From assembly GCF_003046175.1 (NCBI RefSeq), contig NZ_PZZM01000001.1, forward strand, positions 186,001-250,000: a DNA stretch of 64,000 nucleotides, given 5' to 3'. The notes under the pieces were generated by a model that was given only the letters and a program-made list of their open reading frames with translations, ran no database searches and was not told the DNA's origin. This stretch comes from Bosea sp. 124. Its GTDB lineage: Bacteria > Pseudomonadota > Alphaproteobacteria > Rhizobiales > Beijerinckiaceae. Shown in pieces: positions 8,545 through 17,551 of the stretch; position 1 is the first letter of the stretch, and every line of letters begins with the position of its first letter. The position numbers were made by a program, and so were the translations under genes.

Positions 8545-11500
8545 TCACCGTACCGGCACGCGTCCACGCCATTCATGGCCGCGCCCCGCCACCGCGCTGA
8601 TCTGGGCGATCACAATCGCGAATTCGGCCTGGGGCGCGCCGAAATCGGCCAATTCGAGAGCAGCCGGGTAGGTCCAGGCGGGGGTGCTCGTTCGTGTCCG
8701 GCGCAGCTCCGTGTCACCGTTGTGGACCATGATCTCGTAGAGTTCCGCCTCTTCGCCCAAGGGCACCTCGGCCAGATCCCAGGAATCGCCGTCGATGCGC
8801 GTGCGCCTGATCCAGCCGATTTCGACCGCAGCGGCCACGCGCCGCGCCCGGGGATGTACCGGAGACAGCGGCGCGAGCGCTGCGATGCTGGCGGTGGCGG
8901 TAATCTCGACCATGGAGGGATCGCCGAGGTCGCGCTGCACGGGCCCGATGCGATAGCGCCGCTCCTGCCCGAGATCGGCCAGATCGTCGGTGAGCGACAC
9001 GGCAGCCCCGTCGAGGACGACAACCCGCGAACCGATCGGCAGGCTGCGCCCGGCGGCGGCCTCGGAGCCGGCGATGCCGCGCAGGAATCCCGACAGCCGG
9101 AACTGCCGCGTTCCGACCAGCTCGACATGCGCGACGGTCACGATCTCGACCGTGCCGTCCGCGTCGAGAAGCGCCAGCGCGTTGGCGCCCGCGAGCGCCA
9201 CCTCCGGCGCGACGGAGGAAAGGATGCCGCCCCGCAGACGGAGATCGAGCACGGCATGGGGATCCGTCCGCCAGATCGGGCCGGGCGGCAGGACCGTCAG
9301 GGTCTCGCCGACGATCGAGGGCGCCTCGATCAGGCGCAGCAGGTCGAACTGGCCGGCACCATCGGCCTGCCAGACGGCGAGCGCGCCCGGCCAAGGCGAT
9401 GCGAAGGCCGCCAGCGACAAAAGCGGCGGCGGCGGCACCCGGACGATCGGCAGCGCGAAGGGGACGACCATCGGCCGGCCGGGCAGCGCCGGCGCTGTCT
9501 TCGGCGGCCTCGGCAGGCTCGGCGCGCCGCTGCTGCGGTAGATCGCCGGCTCGACGGCGCGCGCGGCGGCCTTCCGGGTCGGGCCGTCATCGATCCGCGT
9601 CAGACGGAAGAGACGCTCATCCCCGTCGACCGGGAGGGCCACGACATCCCCTGGCTCGAGATCCAGGCAGCGCGGCGAGAGGTCGAGTTCCAGCGTCTCG
9701 CGGCCGGCCCAGACCTCCTGAAGCCGTTGATCTGCAAGGCGCTGGCCTTCTGCAGGCCGGGTCACGATCGCGGTCTCGACGCCGATCTCGCGGCGGGCGG
9801 CTCCGGCCAAACGGCGCGAGCGGGCCGCCGCCGCGCGATAGTCGCTTTCGGCGTCGCTGAAGCCCAACCGCAATTCGAGGGGCAGTTCGCTCTCCTGGGC
9901 CCGGCGGAGCTCATAGGGGCGGCCATCGCGGTCGAGCACCCAGTCATCCTGGCCAAGACGGCGCGCGACGGTCCCGGCCCGGCCGCGAAAGACGAGCTTG
10001 CCCGCGCTCATCGTCGCGTCGAAGCCGAAGGCCTGGCTTAGGGGCTCGAGTGCCTGCCGCGGCGAAAGCGGCCGGTCCAGCACATAGCCGTCGAGGAAGC
10101 CGTCGACCGAAATGGCGTCAGCCGCGGGCAGGCCGAAATCGGCCAGGACACGGCGCAGGAGCCGGTCGACCGGCGTACCCTCGATCCGGCCGTTGAGCCA
10201 ATGGCCGGTGTCGTAGCTCGCACCATCGGCCCAGACCCCGCCGAGATCGGGAAAGGCCGGAAACGGCCGGGCATCATAGCTCCAGACATAGATATTGGCT
10301 GGATCGACCATGCGGATGCCGGTCACCGGATGAACCGGGTTGCGGCTGGCCTCGAAGCCTTCGCGTGCCGGATCGAAACCGGAGATGATCGCCTCCAGGC
10401 CCCGCGCCTGCACCAGATCGTCGCGTGCACCGCTGGAGAAATACGGATAGCCGCTCTCGGCCGATTTCGCATCGGGGAAGACATTGGGCGCATTCGCGCC
10501 CTTGTCGACGGCCGGCATGCCGATCTCGGTCAGCCAGATCGGCTTGGCGCCGGGCACGAAGGCGGTCGCCGTGATCTCGACGCCGCCGGCGCGCTCGACA
10601 TGGGGATAGCTCCACCAGCCGAGGAGATCCTTCTGCCGGAACACCCATGGCTTGCCATGGGCACCGTCCGTGATCGGCAGGCGCGTCTGCGCAAGGCGCC
10701 CGGCTGCATCGGCATAGTACCAGTCATAGGCCTCGCCGGCGTTCAGACGGCCGCGAAGATAGCCGGGATCGCTCGGCCCCGTCGCGATGCCTGCATCGGC
10801 GTGGTCGCTGGTGTCGCGCCAGTCGGAGAGCGGCGGGTAAAAGTCGATGCCGATCGCGCCGATCGTAGGCGATGCCCAGAGCGGATCGAGCGGAAAGGCG
10901 ACATCCTGCCCGCCATTGCGGGTATGGGCCCCGTATTCAGTCCAGTCGGCGGCATAGGTCAGCGTCGCCGAGGGCAGCAGCGTCCCGACTTCGCCTGCAA
11001 GACTGACCAGCCCATCCACCATCGGATAGCCCGCCGCGCCACGCACCCGCGTCAAGCCCGGCAATTCCGAGCCGAGCACGAAGCCGCTGACGCCTCCCGC
11101 CACCTGGGCGAGCATGGCGTAATGCAGGATGAAGCGGCGGTAGCTCCATTCATCCGGGCTCGCGCAGACGATCCGCTCGCCATCGATCGACATATCCGCG
11201 GCGCCGACCGTGCCGAGGAAGCTCGCGACCTGCCCGTCCGCTGCGGCGGTTCCGTCGACGCTGCCGGGGCTTTCGGGGGCCGGCGCGCAGGTGATGCGGC
11301 CGCGCCAGGGGTAATGCGGCTGGCCCGGCGCGCCACTGGCGGGGTCCGGCAGCGCGTTGCCGGCCGGGACGTCCATCATCACGAAGGGATAAAGCACGAC
11401 CTCGAGGCCATAATCGTCACGCAGGCGGCGGATGAGCCGGATCACGCTCTCATCCGAGGGCGTTCCGCCAAAGGCCGGCCGGCCGCCGAACTCGCTGACG

Positions 11501-12462
11501 ACGCGCGCGGATGGTCGCATCAGCCCCGCAACGGTCCATTCGGCCCCGGTCGTCGGTTTGTGCGCGATCTCGACGCGGGGCGAGAGCGTACAGGCACCGG
11601 CGCGCAGATCGTCGCCGAACCAGGTGACCACGAGGGAGACGCGCCGGAGGTTGGGACAGAGCGCAGTGAGGTGCCCGAGCGCGGTATCCACGTCCGAGCC
11701 GCCATAGAGCTGGTGGCGGGTCAGGCTCCCGGTCACGCCGGGCTCGGGCTCGTGGCTGACCGCGCGGGTCTCGTAGACGAATTCGCTCGCGCCGGGGATC
11801 AGCGTGACGGCGCGGATCATGCCGCCGAGCCCATCGACCGCGCGCACCACCTCGAAGGCGAATTGCGGCACGCGGTTGCCGTAGTCGCCCAGCGGAAAGC
11901 GCTCGAACACGACATAGGCCAGGCCGCGATAGGCCGGCGCCGCACCAGCCTCCTTGGCTGCGATCAGCGGATCGGGCTCCTGCGCCTCATGACCGTGATG
12001 GACGCGCATGCCGACCGTGGTGACATCGAGTTCCCGACCGTCGACCCAGATGCGCCGGACGAAGGCGATCTGCCCCTCGCACAATCCGATCGCGAGATTG
12101 GCGTAGTAGCTGTACGTCGTCTCGACGGTCTTCTGGCGCGGGCTGCCCTTGCCGCCGCCCTTGCTGCGCGTCACCGTGACCTTGATCTCCTCCTCGAAGC
12201 GCGTCGCCCAGATCAACTGGCCGCCGATGCGGGCGCGGCCATAGACGCGCGGGATCGCCGCGCCTTCGCTGGCGGCCAGCCCGTCGATCTCGGTCAGGCG
12301 CGGTCCTTCGACCACCTTCGTGCTGCCGCCTCCGCCGAGGACGGACTGGTCGATGCGGGCGCCGGCGATGCCACCGATCGCCTGGCCTATGACGGCGCCG
12401 ATCGGGCCGCCCAGAGCCGTGCCGAGCACGCTGCCCGCGACCTGCAGAAGAAGCGTCGCCAT
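8545..12462 (-). CDS. GTA baseplate/host-specificity protein (gp15, TIM-barrel 'megatron')
   Basis: This 1305-residue protein is the last gene of the gene transfer agent cluster. It begins with a glycine-rich hydrophobic segment (LLQVAGSVLGTALGGPIGAV), has a tail-protein domain, a central TIM-barrel-like domain with Trp/Tyr-rich segments (around 400-720) and C-terminal fibronectin/receptor-contact parts. In RcGTA the equivalent forms the large baseplate hub that contacts the recipient. The start at 12462 is chosen because its ATG overlaps the stop of the preceding NlpC gene (TGATG); a longer reading of 1323 residues from 12516 would overlap that gene. The reading frame is unbroken. Confidence 0.93.
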   Translation of the reverse strand: MATLLLQVAGSVLGTALGGPIGAVIGQAIGGIAGARIDQSVLGGGGSTKVVEGPRLTEIDGLAASEGAAIPRVYGRARIGGQLIWATRFEEEIKVTVTRSKGGGKGSPRQKTVETTYSYYANLAIGLCEGQIAFVRRIWVDGRELDVTTVGMRVHHGHEAQEPDPLIAAKEAGAAPAYRGLAYVVFERFPLGDYGNRVPQFAFEVVRAVDGLGGMIRAVTLIPGASEFVYETRAVSHEPEPGVTGSLTRHQLYGGSDVDTALGHLTALCPNLRRVSLVVTWFGDDLRAGACTLSPRVEIAHKPTTGAEWTVAGLMRPSARVVSEFGGRPAFGGTPSDESVIRLIRRLRDDYGLEVVLYPFVMMDVPAGNALPDPASGAPGQPHYPWRGRITCAPAPESPGSVDGTAAADGQVASFLGTVGAADMSIDGERIVCASPDEWSYRRFILHYAMLAQVAGGVSGFVLGSELPGLTRVRGAAGYPMVDGLVSLAGEVGTLLPSATLTYAADWTEYGAHTRNGGQDVAFPLDPLWASPTIGAIGIDFYPPLSDWRDTSDHADAGIATGPSDPGYLRGRLNAGEAYDWYYADAAGRLAQTRLPITDGAHGKPWVFRQKDLLGWWSYPHVERAGGVEITATAFVPGAKPIWLTEIGMPAVDKGANAPNVFPDAKSAESGYPYFSSGARDDLVQARGLEAIISGFDPAREGFEASRNPVHPVTGIRMVDPANIYVWSYDARPFPAFPDLGGVWADGASYDTGHWLNGRIEGTPVDRLLRRVLADFGLPAADAISVDGFLDGYVLDRPLSPRQALEPLSQAFGFDATMSAGKLVFRGRAGTVARRLGQDDWVLDRDGRPYELRRAQESELPLELRLGFSDAESDYRAAAARSRRLAGAARREIGVETAIVTRPAEGQRLADQRLQEVWAGRETLELDLSPRCLDLEPGDVVALPVDGDERLFRLTRIDDGPTRKAAARAVEPAIYRSSGAPSLPRPPKTAPALPGRPMVVPFALPIVRVPPPPLLSLAAFASPWPGALAVWQADGAGQFDLLRLIEAPSIVGETLTVLPPGPIWRTDPHAVLDLRLRGGILSSVAPEVALAGANALALLDADGTVEIVTVAHVELVGTRQFRLSGFLRGIAGSEAAAGRSLPIGSRVVVLDGAAVSLTDDLADLGQERRYRIGPVQRDLGDPSMVEITATASIAALAPLSPVHPRARRVAAAVEIGWIRRTRIDGDSWDLAEVPLGEEAELYEIMVHNGDTELRRTRTSTPAWTYPAALELADFGAPQAEFAIVIAQISAVAGRGHEWRGRVPVR

Positions 12463-12905
12463 CAGTCGGTCACTCCGGGAAAGGAGAAGCGGTGGCTCAG
12501 ATGCCGCCGCCACCACGGCGAGAAGGCAACTTCGCCGACCTGCGCGCTGTCATGGGCATGGATGATGCGGTCGGGCGCACTCAGGATGGCGCAGTGCTTG
12601 GCCGGGAGATGCGCGCGCCAACGGAACAGCAGGACATCGCCCGGCCGTTCCAGGTCTCGCCCGACCGGTACGAGATGGCGCAGCGCCGCCGTGGCGAGCG
12701 TTTCCATTCCGAGACTTTCCGCCCAGCTCGGCGAATAGGGCGGCAGGGTCTCCGGCTCGGTTCCGTAGAGGTCCCGCCAGACGCCGCGCACCAGCCCGAG
12801 ACAGTCGCAGCCGACATCGCGCAGCGAGGCCTGATGGTGATAGGGCGTACCGAGCCAGAGCCGGGACGCCGCGACGATGTCGGCCCGCGAGATGGCGGCC
12901 GTCAT
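12462..12905 (-). CDS. GTA NlpC/P60-family peptidoglycan hydrolase (gp14)
   Basis: The 147-residue protein has the NlpC/P60 active-site layout: the cysteine in GCDCLGL (about 33-35), a histidine in KHCAIL and a second polar/histidine site at IIHAHD. In GTA particles this protein sits at the tail tip and opens the murein of the recipient cell. Its ATG overlaps the stop of gp13 (ATGA) and its stop overlaps the gp15 start, so all three are translationally coupled. Confidence 0.93.
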   Translation of the reverse strand: MTAAISRADIVAASRLWLGTPYHHQASLRDVGCDCLGLVRGVWRDLYGTEPETLPPYSPSWAESLGMETLATAALRHLVPVGRDLERPGDVLLFRWRAHLPAKHCAILSAPDRIIHAHDSAQVGEVAFSPWWRRHLSHRFSFPGVTD

Positions 12906-13783
12906 CGGAACAGGCTCCCGCCGTCGAGCGTCCCGTCGCCGGGCCTGACGCCTCCGATGATGAAGTCGTTGCCCGGGATATGCGGGAAGCCGCGGAAATT
13001 AATGCTGTTGCCGAATTTCGACTGGCAGGTCGCGAAGCTCTTGTCGCAACCGGGCGAGACGGTGAAGGCGTCGCCCGCAGCGATCGGCGCAGGCGGCGCC
13101 TGCCAGAGCTGGAGCGCGACCAGACCGCCGGCCGCGCCATGGCGCTTCACCTCGGTCGCGAAGCCGACATTGGCGCCGGCGGTGAAGACGAGACGGCCGC
13201 CGGTGAAATGCCCATCCGCGAAGCCCACGAGCGCCGGGGCGGTCAGACCGAGGCGACCGTCGCTCGTCACGACATTGGCCGCGACCGCCGCCAACGCCAC
13301 GCCGCAGCGCCCATCGCCGAGATCCGCCGAGCAGGAGCGCATGTAGAGTCGGCCGCGCTCCTCGTCGAACGCCTTGGCGAGCCCCCGCACCTCGGCGGTG
13401 AAGCCGGTGTCGCCGCGTCGGATTTCGCCGACGAAACCTGTTTCCAGCAGCACGCGCTGCGAGACGTCGGCCCAGTTCGTCAGCCAGATCGAGACGCGGG
13501 CGTCGTCGTAGAGCCCGCGCGCGAGGTCGGCCTCGTTCAGGCCGGTCGCCGCGAAGGCGCCCGAAACCTCGCCGCCGCCGATGGCGAAGCCGAGTTCGGC
13601 CGAAGCCTCGGCCGCTTCCAGGCCTGTCGCGGCCGCGAAGACGATGCCATCGAAGCTCAGGGGCCCGTCGTGATCGGTAAAGCCGAGCACGGCGCCATCG
13701 CGGCGCGTCAGGCTCCAGCAGCGGCAGAGCGTCGTCGCGCCCTGGACGAGATGGGCGGCAAGGGCTTCAGGAATGTCGCGCAT
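12902..13783 (-). CDS. GTA tail hub protein, DUF2163/phage BR0599 type (gp13)
   Basis: The 293-residue protein starts at MRDIPEALAAHLVQG; an upstream in-frame start at 13846 is unlikely because it lacks family similarity. It has an N-terminal DUF2163 domain and a C-terminal BR0599-type domain. Cysteines in MRSCSADLGDGRCGV and GCDKSFATC are in the positions that, in the related lambda tail protein gpL, hold an iron-sulfur cluster; cluster binding here is inference. It links the distal tail to the baseplate. Confidence 0.9.
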   Translation of the reverse strand: MRDIPEALAAHLVQGATTLCRCWSLTRRDGAVLGFTDHDGPLSFDGIVFAAATGLEAAEASAELGFAIGGGEVSGAFAATGLNEADLARGLYDDARVSIWLTNWADVSQRVLLETGFVGEIRRGDTGFTAEVRGLAKAFDEERGRLYMRSCSADLGDGRCGVALAAVAANVVTSDGRLGLTAPALVGFADGHFTGGRLVFTAGANVGFATEVKRHGAAGGLVALQLWQAPPAPIAAGDAFTVSPGCDKSFATCQSKFGNSINFRGFPHIPGNDFIIGGVRPGDGTLDGGSLFR

Positions 13784-13829
13784 CGGGCTGTCCTTCTGGG
13801 ATGATCCTGCCTCGCGGAAAGATTTCGCC

Positions 13830-14471
13830 TCAGGGCTTGATCTCAACGATGGGGATCTTGGGGATTTCGCCGGCCTCGAAGGCGGAGAGATCGACCTCGA
13901 TCGCGTCGATGTCGAAGCGCACCGGTACGTCGAAGAGGAAGCCGGCCGTCACCATGGCGCCCGGTCCCGGCAGATGGCCGGCGGCGAAGGTGACGCGTCC
14001 GGTCGCGGCATCGCAGGTGACATGGCCGGGGTCGTCGGCCGGGACGCCATCGACCGCGACGGCGACCTCGCCAGGCACCGGCTTGGTGATCGGCCGGCGA
14101 TAGGTCGCGATGCCGGTGCCGTAGTGCTTGCAGAGCTGGAAGGTCCCGGTGACGCCATCACCGATGCCGATCGCCTGATCGGTCGCGGCCGGCGCCTGCG
14201 AGGGCGGGCAGCTCTTCCAGTCGAGCCTGTCACGCCAGCGGAAGCCGTACAGGCGCCCGCGCCGCTCCTCGAAGAAGGCAACGACGGCGGCCAGCGCATC
14301 GAGCGTGCGGATGCCGACGCCGGCGTCGTAGCGCCGCCGCGAATGGGCCCAACGGCTGTTGCGCACCTCGCGGCCCGAGGCCAGCGTCACGATCTGCGTC
14401 AGGCGCTCGGGCCCGCCGCGCGCGCCGCGGGCGATGTCGGTCGGGAAGCGGATCTCGTGGAAATCGGTCAT
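13830..14471 (-). CDS. GTA distal tail protein, DUF2460 (gp12)
   Basis: The 213-residue protein begins MTDFHEIRFPTDIARGARGG, the typical N-terminus of DUF2460 (TIGR02217) tail proteins, followed by the conserved RRYDAGVGIRTLDAL region and the GFRWRDRLDWKS segment. In RcGTA it is the distal tail protein between the tube and the hub. It lies between the tape measure and hub genes, in the order found in other GTA clusters. Confidence 0.92.
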   Translation of the reverse strand: MTDFHEIRFPTDIARGARGGPERLTQIVTLASGREVRNSRWAHSRRRYDAGVGIRTLDALAAVVAFFEERRGRLYGFRWRDRLDWKSCPPSQAPAATDQAIGIGDGVTGTFQLCKHYGTGIATYRRPITKPVPGEVAVAVDGVPADDPGHVTCDAATGRVTFAAGHLPGPGAMVTAGFLFDVPVRFDIDAIEVDLSAFEAGEIPKIPIVEIKP

Positions 14472-14483
14472 CGCCTCAAGCCC

Positions 14484-15086
14484 TCACAAGGCGCGGCCGC
14501 CGCGCGCCACGGCGCGCGCGATCGCCGCCGCAACCTGCGCCTCCGAGCGGCGGAAGCTGTCGGCATCGGGGGTCGAGACCTGCACGACCACGCTGAGCGG
14601 ACGGGCCGCCTCGCCGGAGGACCGCACGCCGAGGCGGCCATCGGCGCCGCGCGACAGCGGCAGGATCGCCTCCGCGCCGCGCTCGCCCATCAGGCCGAGG
14701 CCGCGCCCCAACGGAAAGTATGAGGGCGAGGCGATGACGCCACCCTCGGCGAAGGGCGCGACCGGCAAGGCTGCGCCACCTCCGAACCCGCCCAGGCCGA
14801 GACCGCCGGTGAACAGCCCCGTCAGGCTCTTCACTCCGGTGCCGAGCAGGCTGGAGAGCCCCGTCTGCAGCGGCTTCAGCGCCGATTTCAGCAGCGTCTC
14901 GGTGATCGAGCGGCCGACGCTGCGCAGCACATCCTCGAAGCGCTTGCCCTCGACGATGCCCTTGGCGAAGGCGTTGGTGATCGACTTGCCGAAGCTGTCG
15001 GCCGATTTGCCGAGGCTTTGCGTCAGCGAGCCGAGCTGCCGCATGTCGGTCAGGCGTGAGGAGAGCACGATGTCGTCGTCGGGCAT
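14484..15086 (-). CDS. GTA tail tape measure protein (gp11)
   Basis: The 200-residue protein is short compared with phage tape measures, as expected for the short GTA tail. An N-terminal helical part (about 1-75, with repeated hydrophobic heptads) is followed by a glycine-rich hydrophobic segment (TGLFTGGLGLGGFGGG) and the motif FAEGGVIASPSYFPLGRGLG found in tape measure C-termini. The gene is in the expected place after the assembly chaperones. Confidence 0.9.
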   Translation of the reverse strand: MPDDDIVLSSRLTDMRQLGSLTQSLGKSADSFGKSITNAFAKGIVEGKRFEDVLRSVGRSITETLLKSALKPLQTGLSSLLGTGVKSLTGLFTGGLGLGGFGGGAALPVAPFAEGGVIASPSYFPLGRGLGLMGERGAEAILPLSRGADGRLGVRSSGEAARPLSVVVQVSTPDADSFRRSEAQVAAAIARAVARGGRAL

Positions 15087-15122
15087 GGCGGATCTCGCAA
15101 TCGGAAAACGAAGGACGCCGGC

Positions 15123-15332
15123 TCAGGCGTCGGGATGGGCGGCCATCAGGGCCCGAAGCGCATCGCGTGCGGGCACCTCTGACATGTGTTCGGTCCGATG
15201 GGCCCGGAGCGCCGCGCCGATCTCGCGCGGGGTCGCGGCCCAGAAGGTCTCGGGCGGCCAGCCGAGCCGGCCGAGCCCGAAGGCCATGACCTCGCGCCAG
15301 GGAAACGGGACGGCCGCCGCCGGCGGGATCAA
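15123..15332 (-). CDS. GTA tail assembly chaperone, rcc01693-like (gp10.1), TTG start
   Basis: This 69-residue protein contains PFPWREVMAFGLGRLGWPPETFWAATPREI, the typical core of the small rcc01693 family encoded between gp10 and the tape measure in GTA clusters. The only sensible start is TTG at 15332, which overlaps the gp10 stop (TTGA), so the two are translationally coupled. Longer readings of this frame run through gp10 in the wrong frame and were discarded. Confidence 0.85.
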   Translation of the reverse strand: MIPPAAAVPFPWREVMAFGLGRLGWPPETFWAATPREIGAALRAHRTEHMSEVPARDALRALMAAHPDA

Positions 15333-15700
15333 GCCGCCGGCGGCTGAGGAGGGCGTGGCCCGGCGCCGGCCTCCGTCGCAGATTCGTCGGCCGGATCGCC
15401 GAAAGTCGCGTCGAGCAGGGCGATCGCGGCCCTGATCGCGCCGTTCAGGCCGCCGTCGAAGGCGAAGCTCGCCACCTGATCCTCGCTGACGCTGCTGCCG
15501 GCGCCGCGCAGGCCGGCCGTGAGGATGCGCGTCACGTCCCGCGCCGAGAGCCTGCCCCCGGAGAAGCGCTCGCCCAGCGCCGGCAGGCTGTCCACGCTGA
15601 ACGCATGCTCGAGTTTGGCAAGCGCCCCCAGGCTGAGGCGCATCGGCAACGGCTCGCCCTCGACCATCAGAACCGTTTCGCCGCGATAGCGGTTGACCAT
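15329..15700 (-). CDS. GTA gp10 family protein (tail assembly chaperone)
   Basis: The 123-residue protein starts MVNRYRGETVLMVEGEPLPMRLSLGALAKLE, the usual pattern of the GTA gp10 family, which pairs with the following small protein as a tail assembly chaperone. A GTG five codons upstream overlaps the gp9 stop, but the AAGGGGG run five bases before the ATG at 15700 makes that ATG the better start. The C-terminal tail is Pro/Ala rich. Confidence 0.88.
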   Translation of the reverse strand: MVNRYRGETVLMVEGEPLPMRLSLGALAKLEHAFSVDSLPALGERFSGGRLSARDVTRILTAGLRGAGSSVSEDQVASFAFDGGLNGAIRAAIALLDATFGDPADESATEAGAGPRPPQPPAA

Positions 15701-15711
15701 GCCAGCCCCCT

Positions 15712-16122
15712 TCACAGCGCCACGAAGGCGAGCTGACCGGCCGATTCCAGCGAGAGGTCGAAGGTGACCTCGCCGGCATGGTCGCCACGATATTCCAGGC
15801 TCGAGAGCTGGAACGGCCCTGTGATCGTGCCGAAATCGGGCACGATCACCTGCCAGTCGCGGATCGTGCCGTCGAAGAAGAGCTGGCGCACCAGCGCGTC
15901 GGAAGCCTCCTCCTTGAAGATGCCGGCACCACTGATTGCGGCGCGCCGCATCCCTGCCCCCGCCAGCAATTCGCGCCAGCGGCCGGCCGATTCGGAATGC
16001 GTCACATCCACCGTCTCCGCGTTAAAGGCGATCTGCCGGGCGCGCAGCCCGGCGACCGTGACGAAGCCGCCCTCCGCATCCTCCGCCTTGAGCAGCAGGT
16101 CCTTGCCCTTCTGTGCCGACAT
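15712..16122 (-). CDS. GTA major tail tube protein (gp9)
   Basis: The 136-residue protein (MSAQKGKDLLLKAEDAEGG) has the length and layout of the TP901-1-type major tail proteins of GTAs, with the conserved RARQIAFNAETVDVTHSES region and the C-terminal FDLSLESAG segment. It polymerises into the tail tube. It lies between the tail terminator gene and gp10. Confidence 0.93.
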   Translation of the reverse strand: MSAQKGKDLLLKAEDAEGGFVTVAGLRARQIAFNAETVDVTHSESAGRWRELLAGAGMRRAAISGAGIFKEEASDALVRQLFFDGTIRDWQVIVPDFGTITGPFQLSSLEYRGDHAGEVTFDLSLESAGQLAFVAL

Positions 16123-16153
16123 ACGGCGTCTCCTTCATCCGGTGTTGGTGAAA

Positions 16154-16564
16154 TCAGAGGGTTTCGGTCACGGCACGGAAGTGGATCGCGACGAAGGCGA
16201 GCCCGGACGCGCCGTCCCGCGCCAGCCGGCTGGAGTGCCAGCGCAGATTGACGAGCCCGTGCCCGGCCGGCGCGAGCGGTGCGTCGTTCAAGGCCGCGAC
16301 GACCAGCGCCGCGGCCTCCAAAGCCTGCCGGGAGGAACTGCTTTCTCCGGCCCAGACGGTGAGCCCGAGATTCTGTTCGCAGCCCCGGTCGCTGCCGGTC
16401 GACCAGTCGCGCGCCTCGACATCGCCATGGACGATGTAGAGGCCGCTCGCAGCGCGGGGCGCCTCGTCATGGATGCGGCCGGGGCCGATCAGCGCCGTGA
16501 GGGCTGAATCCGCCTGCAGCCGGGCCTGGATCGCGGAGCGCAATGCGAGGATCGCGTCGCTCAT
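16154..16564 (-). CDS. GTA tail terminator, DUF3168 (gp8)
   Basis: The 136-residue protein begins MSDAILALRSAIQARLQAD and has the DUF3168 pattern with IVHGDVEARDWSTGSDRG and the VNLRWHSSRLARD segment. Members cap the tail tube at the head-proximal end. Its ATG overlaps the gp7 stop. Confidence 0.92.
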   Translation of the reverse strand: MSDAILALRSAIQARLQADSALTALIGPGRIHDEAPRAASGLYIVHGDVEARDWSTGSDRGCEQNLGLTVWAGESSSSRQALEAAALVVAALNDAPLAPAGHGLVNLRWHSSRLARDGASGLAFVAIHFRAVTETL

Positions 16565-16905
16565 GGCGTGCTCTCCAGGACGTGGCAGACGAGACGGCGC
16601 CGGCTGCCATCAGGATCGGCAACCGCGCGGATGTCGAAAAGGCGCTCGCCGTCGCGCAGGCGCTGGCCGGCATCGACGCCCGTGCGCCAGCGCATCGTGA
16701 CGCGGTGCGTCGCGGCCTGCTCGGACCGACCCCGGCGCCAATGCTCACCACCCGAGAGCCATTCGACCTGCGCCCACAGCGCTGCGACGGTCTCAAAGGC
16801 CTGTGTCGCCCCGCCGATCCCGTCCGGCGTCGCGACCGCGGCCTCGAGCACGAGCCGGCGCCGCAGCGTACCGACGGGCACGCCCTCGCCGTTGATGTCC
16901 GCCAT
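16561..16905 (-). CDS. GTA head closure protein (gp7)
   Basis: The 114-residue protein has the head-tail adaptor pattern GTLRRRLVLEAAVATPDGIGG, then WAQVEWLSGGE, and ends with FDIRAVADPDGSRRRLVCHVLE. It joins the connector to the tail. It overlaps gp8 by four bases. Confidence 0.91.
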   Translation of the reverse strand: MADINGEGVPVGTLRRRLVLEAAVATPDGIGGATQAFETVAALWAQVEWLSGGEHWRRGRSEQAATHRVTMRWRTGVDAGQRLRDGERLFDIRAVADPDGSRRRLVCHVLESTP

Positions 16906-16907
16906 GG

Positions 16908-17477
16908 TCAGAGCCTCGCGCGGCGGAACGGCGCGATCAGCGCCATGATCTCCGGCGGCAGCGCCTCGGCATCGCGCCCGACGACATCGCCGCGGCGCTC
17001 GAACCAGCGTCCCGCCAGCCGCAGCACCGCCTGCCGCAGCAGGACCGGCACCGCGACCGCGGTCGCGCCGAAGCCGGCGACGACGTCAATCTCGATCGCG
17101 CCGCGCGAACGGCCGATCTCGGGCACCTCCGCCACGACCCGCACGACCGGCGGATCGGCGGCCCTGTCGAGTTGCAGCGCCTCGGCGGCGACCGGCTGCG
17201 CTACACCCAGCACGTCATAGACACGTGCGGCCGTGATCGCGCCGACCGGCGAAAGCGGCAGGCGAATCTCGCCGCTCTCGGGCCAGCGGTCGATCACGAT
17301 GCGCCAGGTCTGGTCGACCAGGAGCCTGCCGGACGCGGCCTCGACCATCAGCCGGGCGGCTGTGATCAGCGTGCCGAGCAAATCGTCCTCCGCCGTCTGG
17401 TCGAGCCGCAGGAAAAGCCTAGCTTCGGAGAGTGAAACCGGCTCCTGCGCCGGCGGGGTCAAGGCAAGCGGCGTCAT
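16908..17477 (-). CDS. GTA head-tail connector protein (gp6)
   Basis: The 189-residue protein begins with the connector motif EPVSLSEARLFLRLDQTAEDDLL and LITAARLMVEAASGR seen in head-tail connectors of HK97-like phages and GTAs. A GGAG motif stands eight bases before the ATG. In other GTA clusters it follows the capsid gene directly; here 1.8 kb with two opposite-strand protease genes lies between, so it may need its own promoter or read-through transcription. Confidence 0.92.
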   Translation of the reverse strand: MTPLALTPPAQEPVSLSEARLFLRLDQTAEDDLLGTLITAARLMVEAASGRLLVDQTWRIVIDRWPESGEIRLPLSPVGAITAARVYDVLGVAQPVAAEALQLDRAADPPVVRVVAEVPEIGRSRGAIEIDVVAGFGATAVAVPVLLRQAVLRLAGRWFERRGDVVGRDAEALPPEIMALIAPFRRARL

Positions 17478-17551
17478 GATCGCTCCGATTCAGGGTTCAA
17501 TTGCAGGGGCCGACGCGCTATCCAGCGCCTCCTGTCCTGGGAGGAGCGCCG

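Noticed and set aside
10201..12738. An 845-codon plus-strand frame opposite the GTA baseplate gene
   Set aside because: The minus-strand GTA proteins are recognisable and coupled; the plus frame has no domain and crosses gp14 and gp15.
15329..15788. A longer frame for the small tail chaperone that would fuse it to upstream sequence, or a -1 frameshift from gp10
   Set aside because: The upstream part is a shadow of gp10 and gp9, and no slippery sequence is visible at the junction; the TTG start explains the gene.
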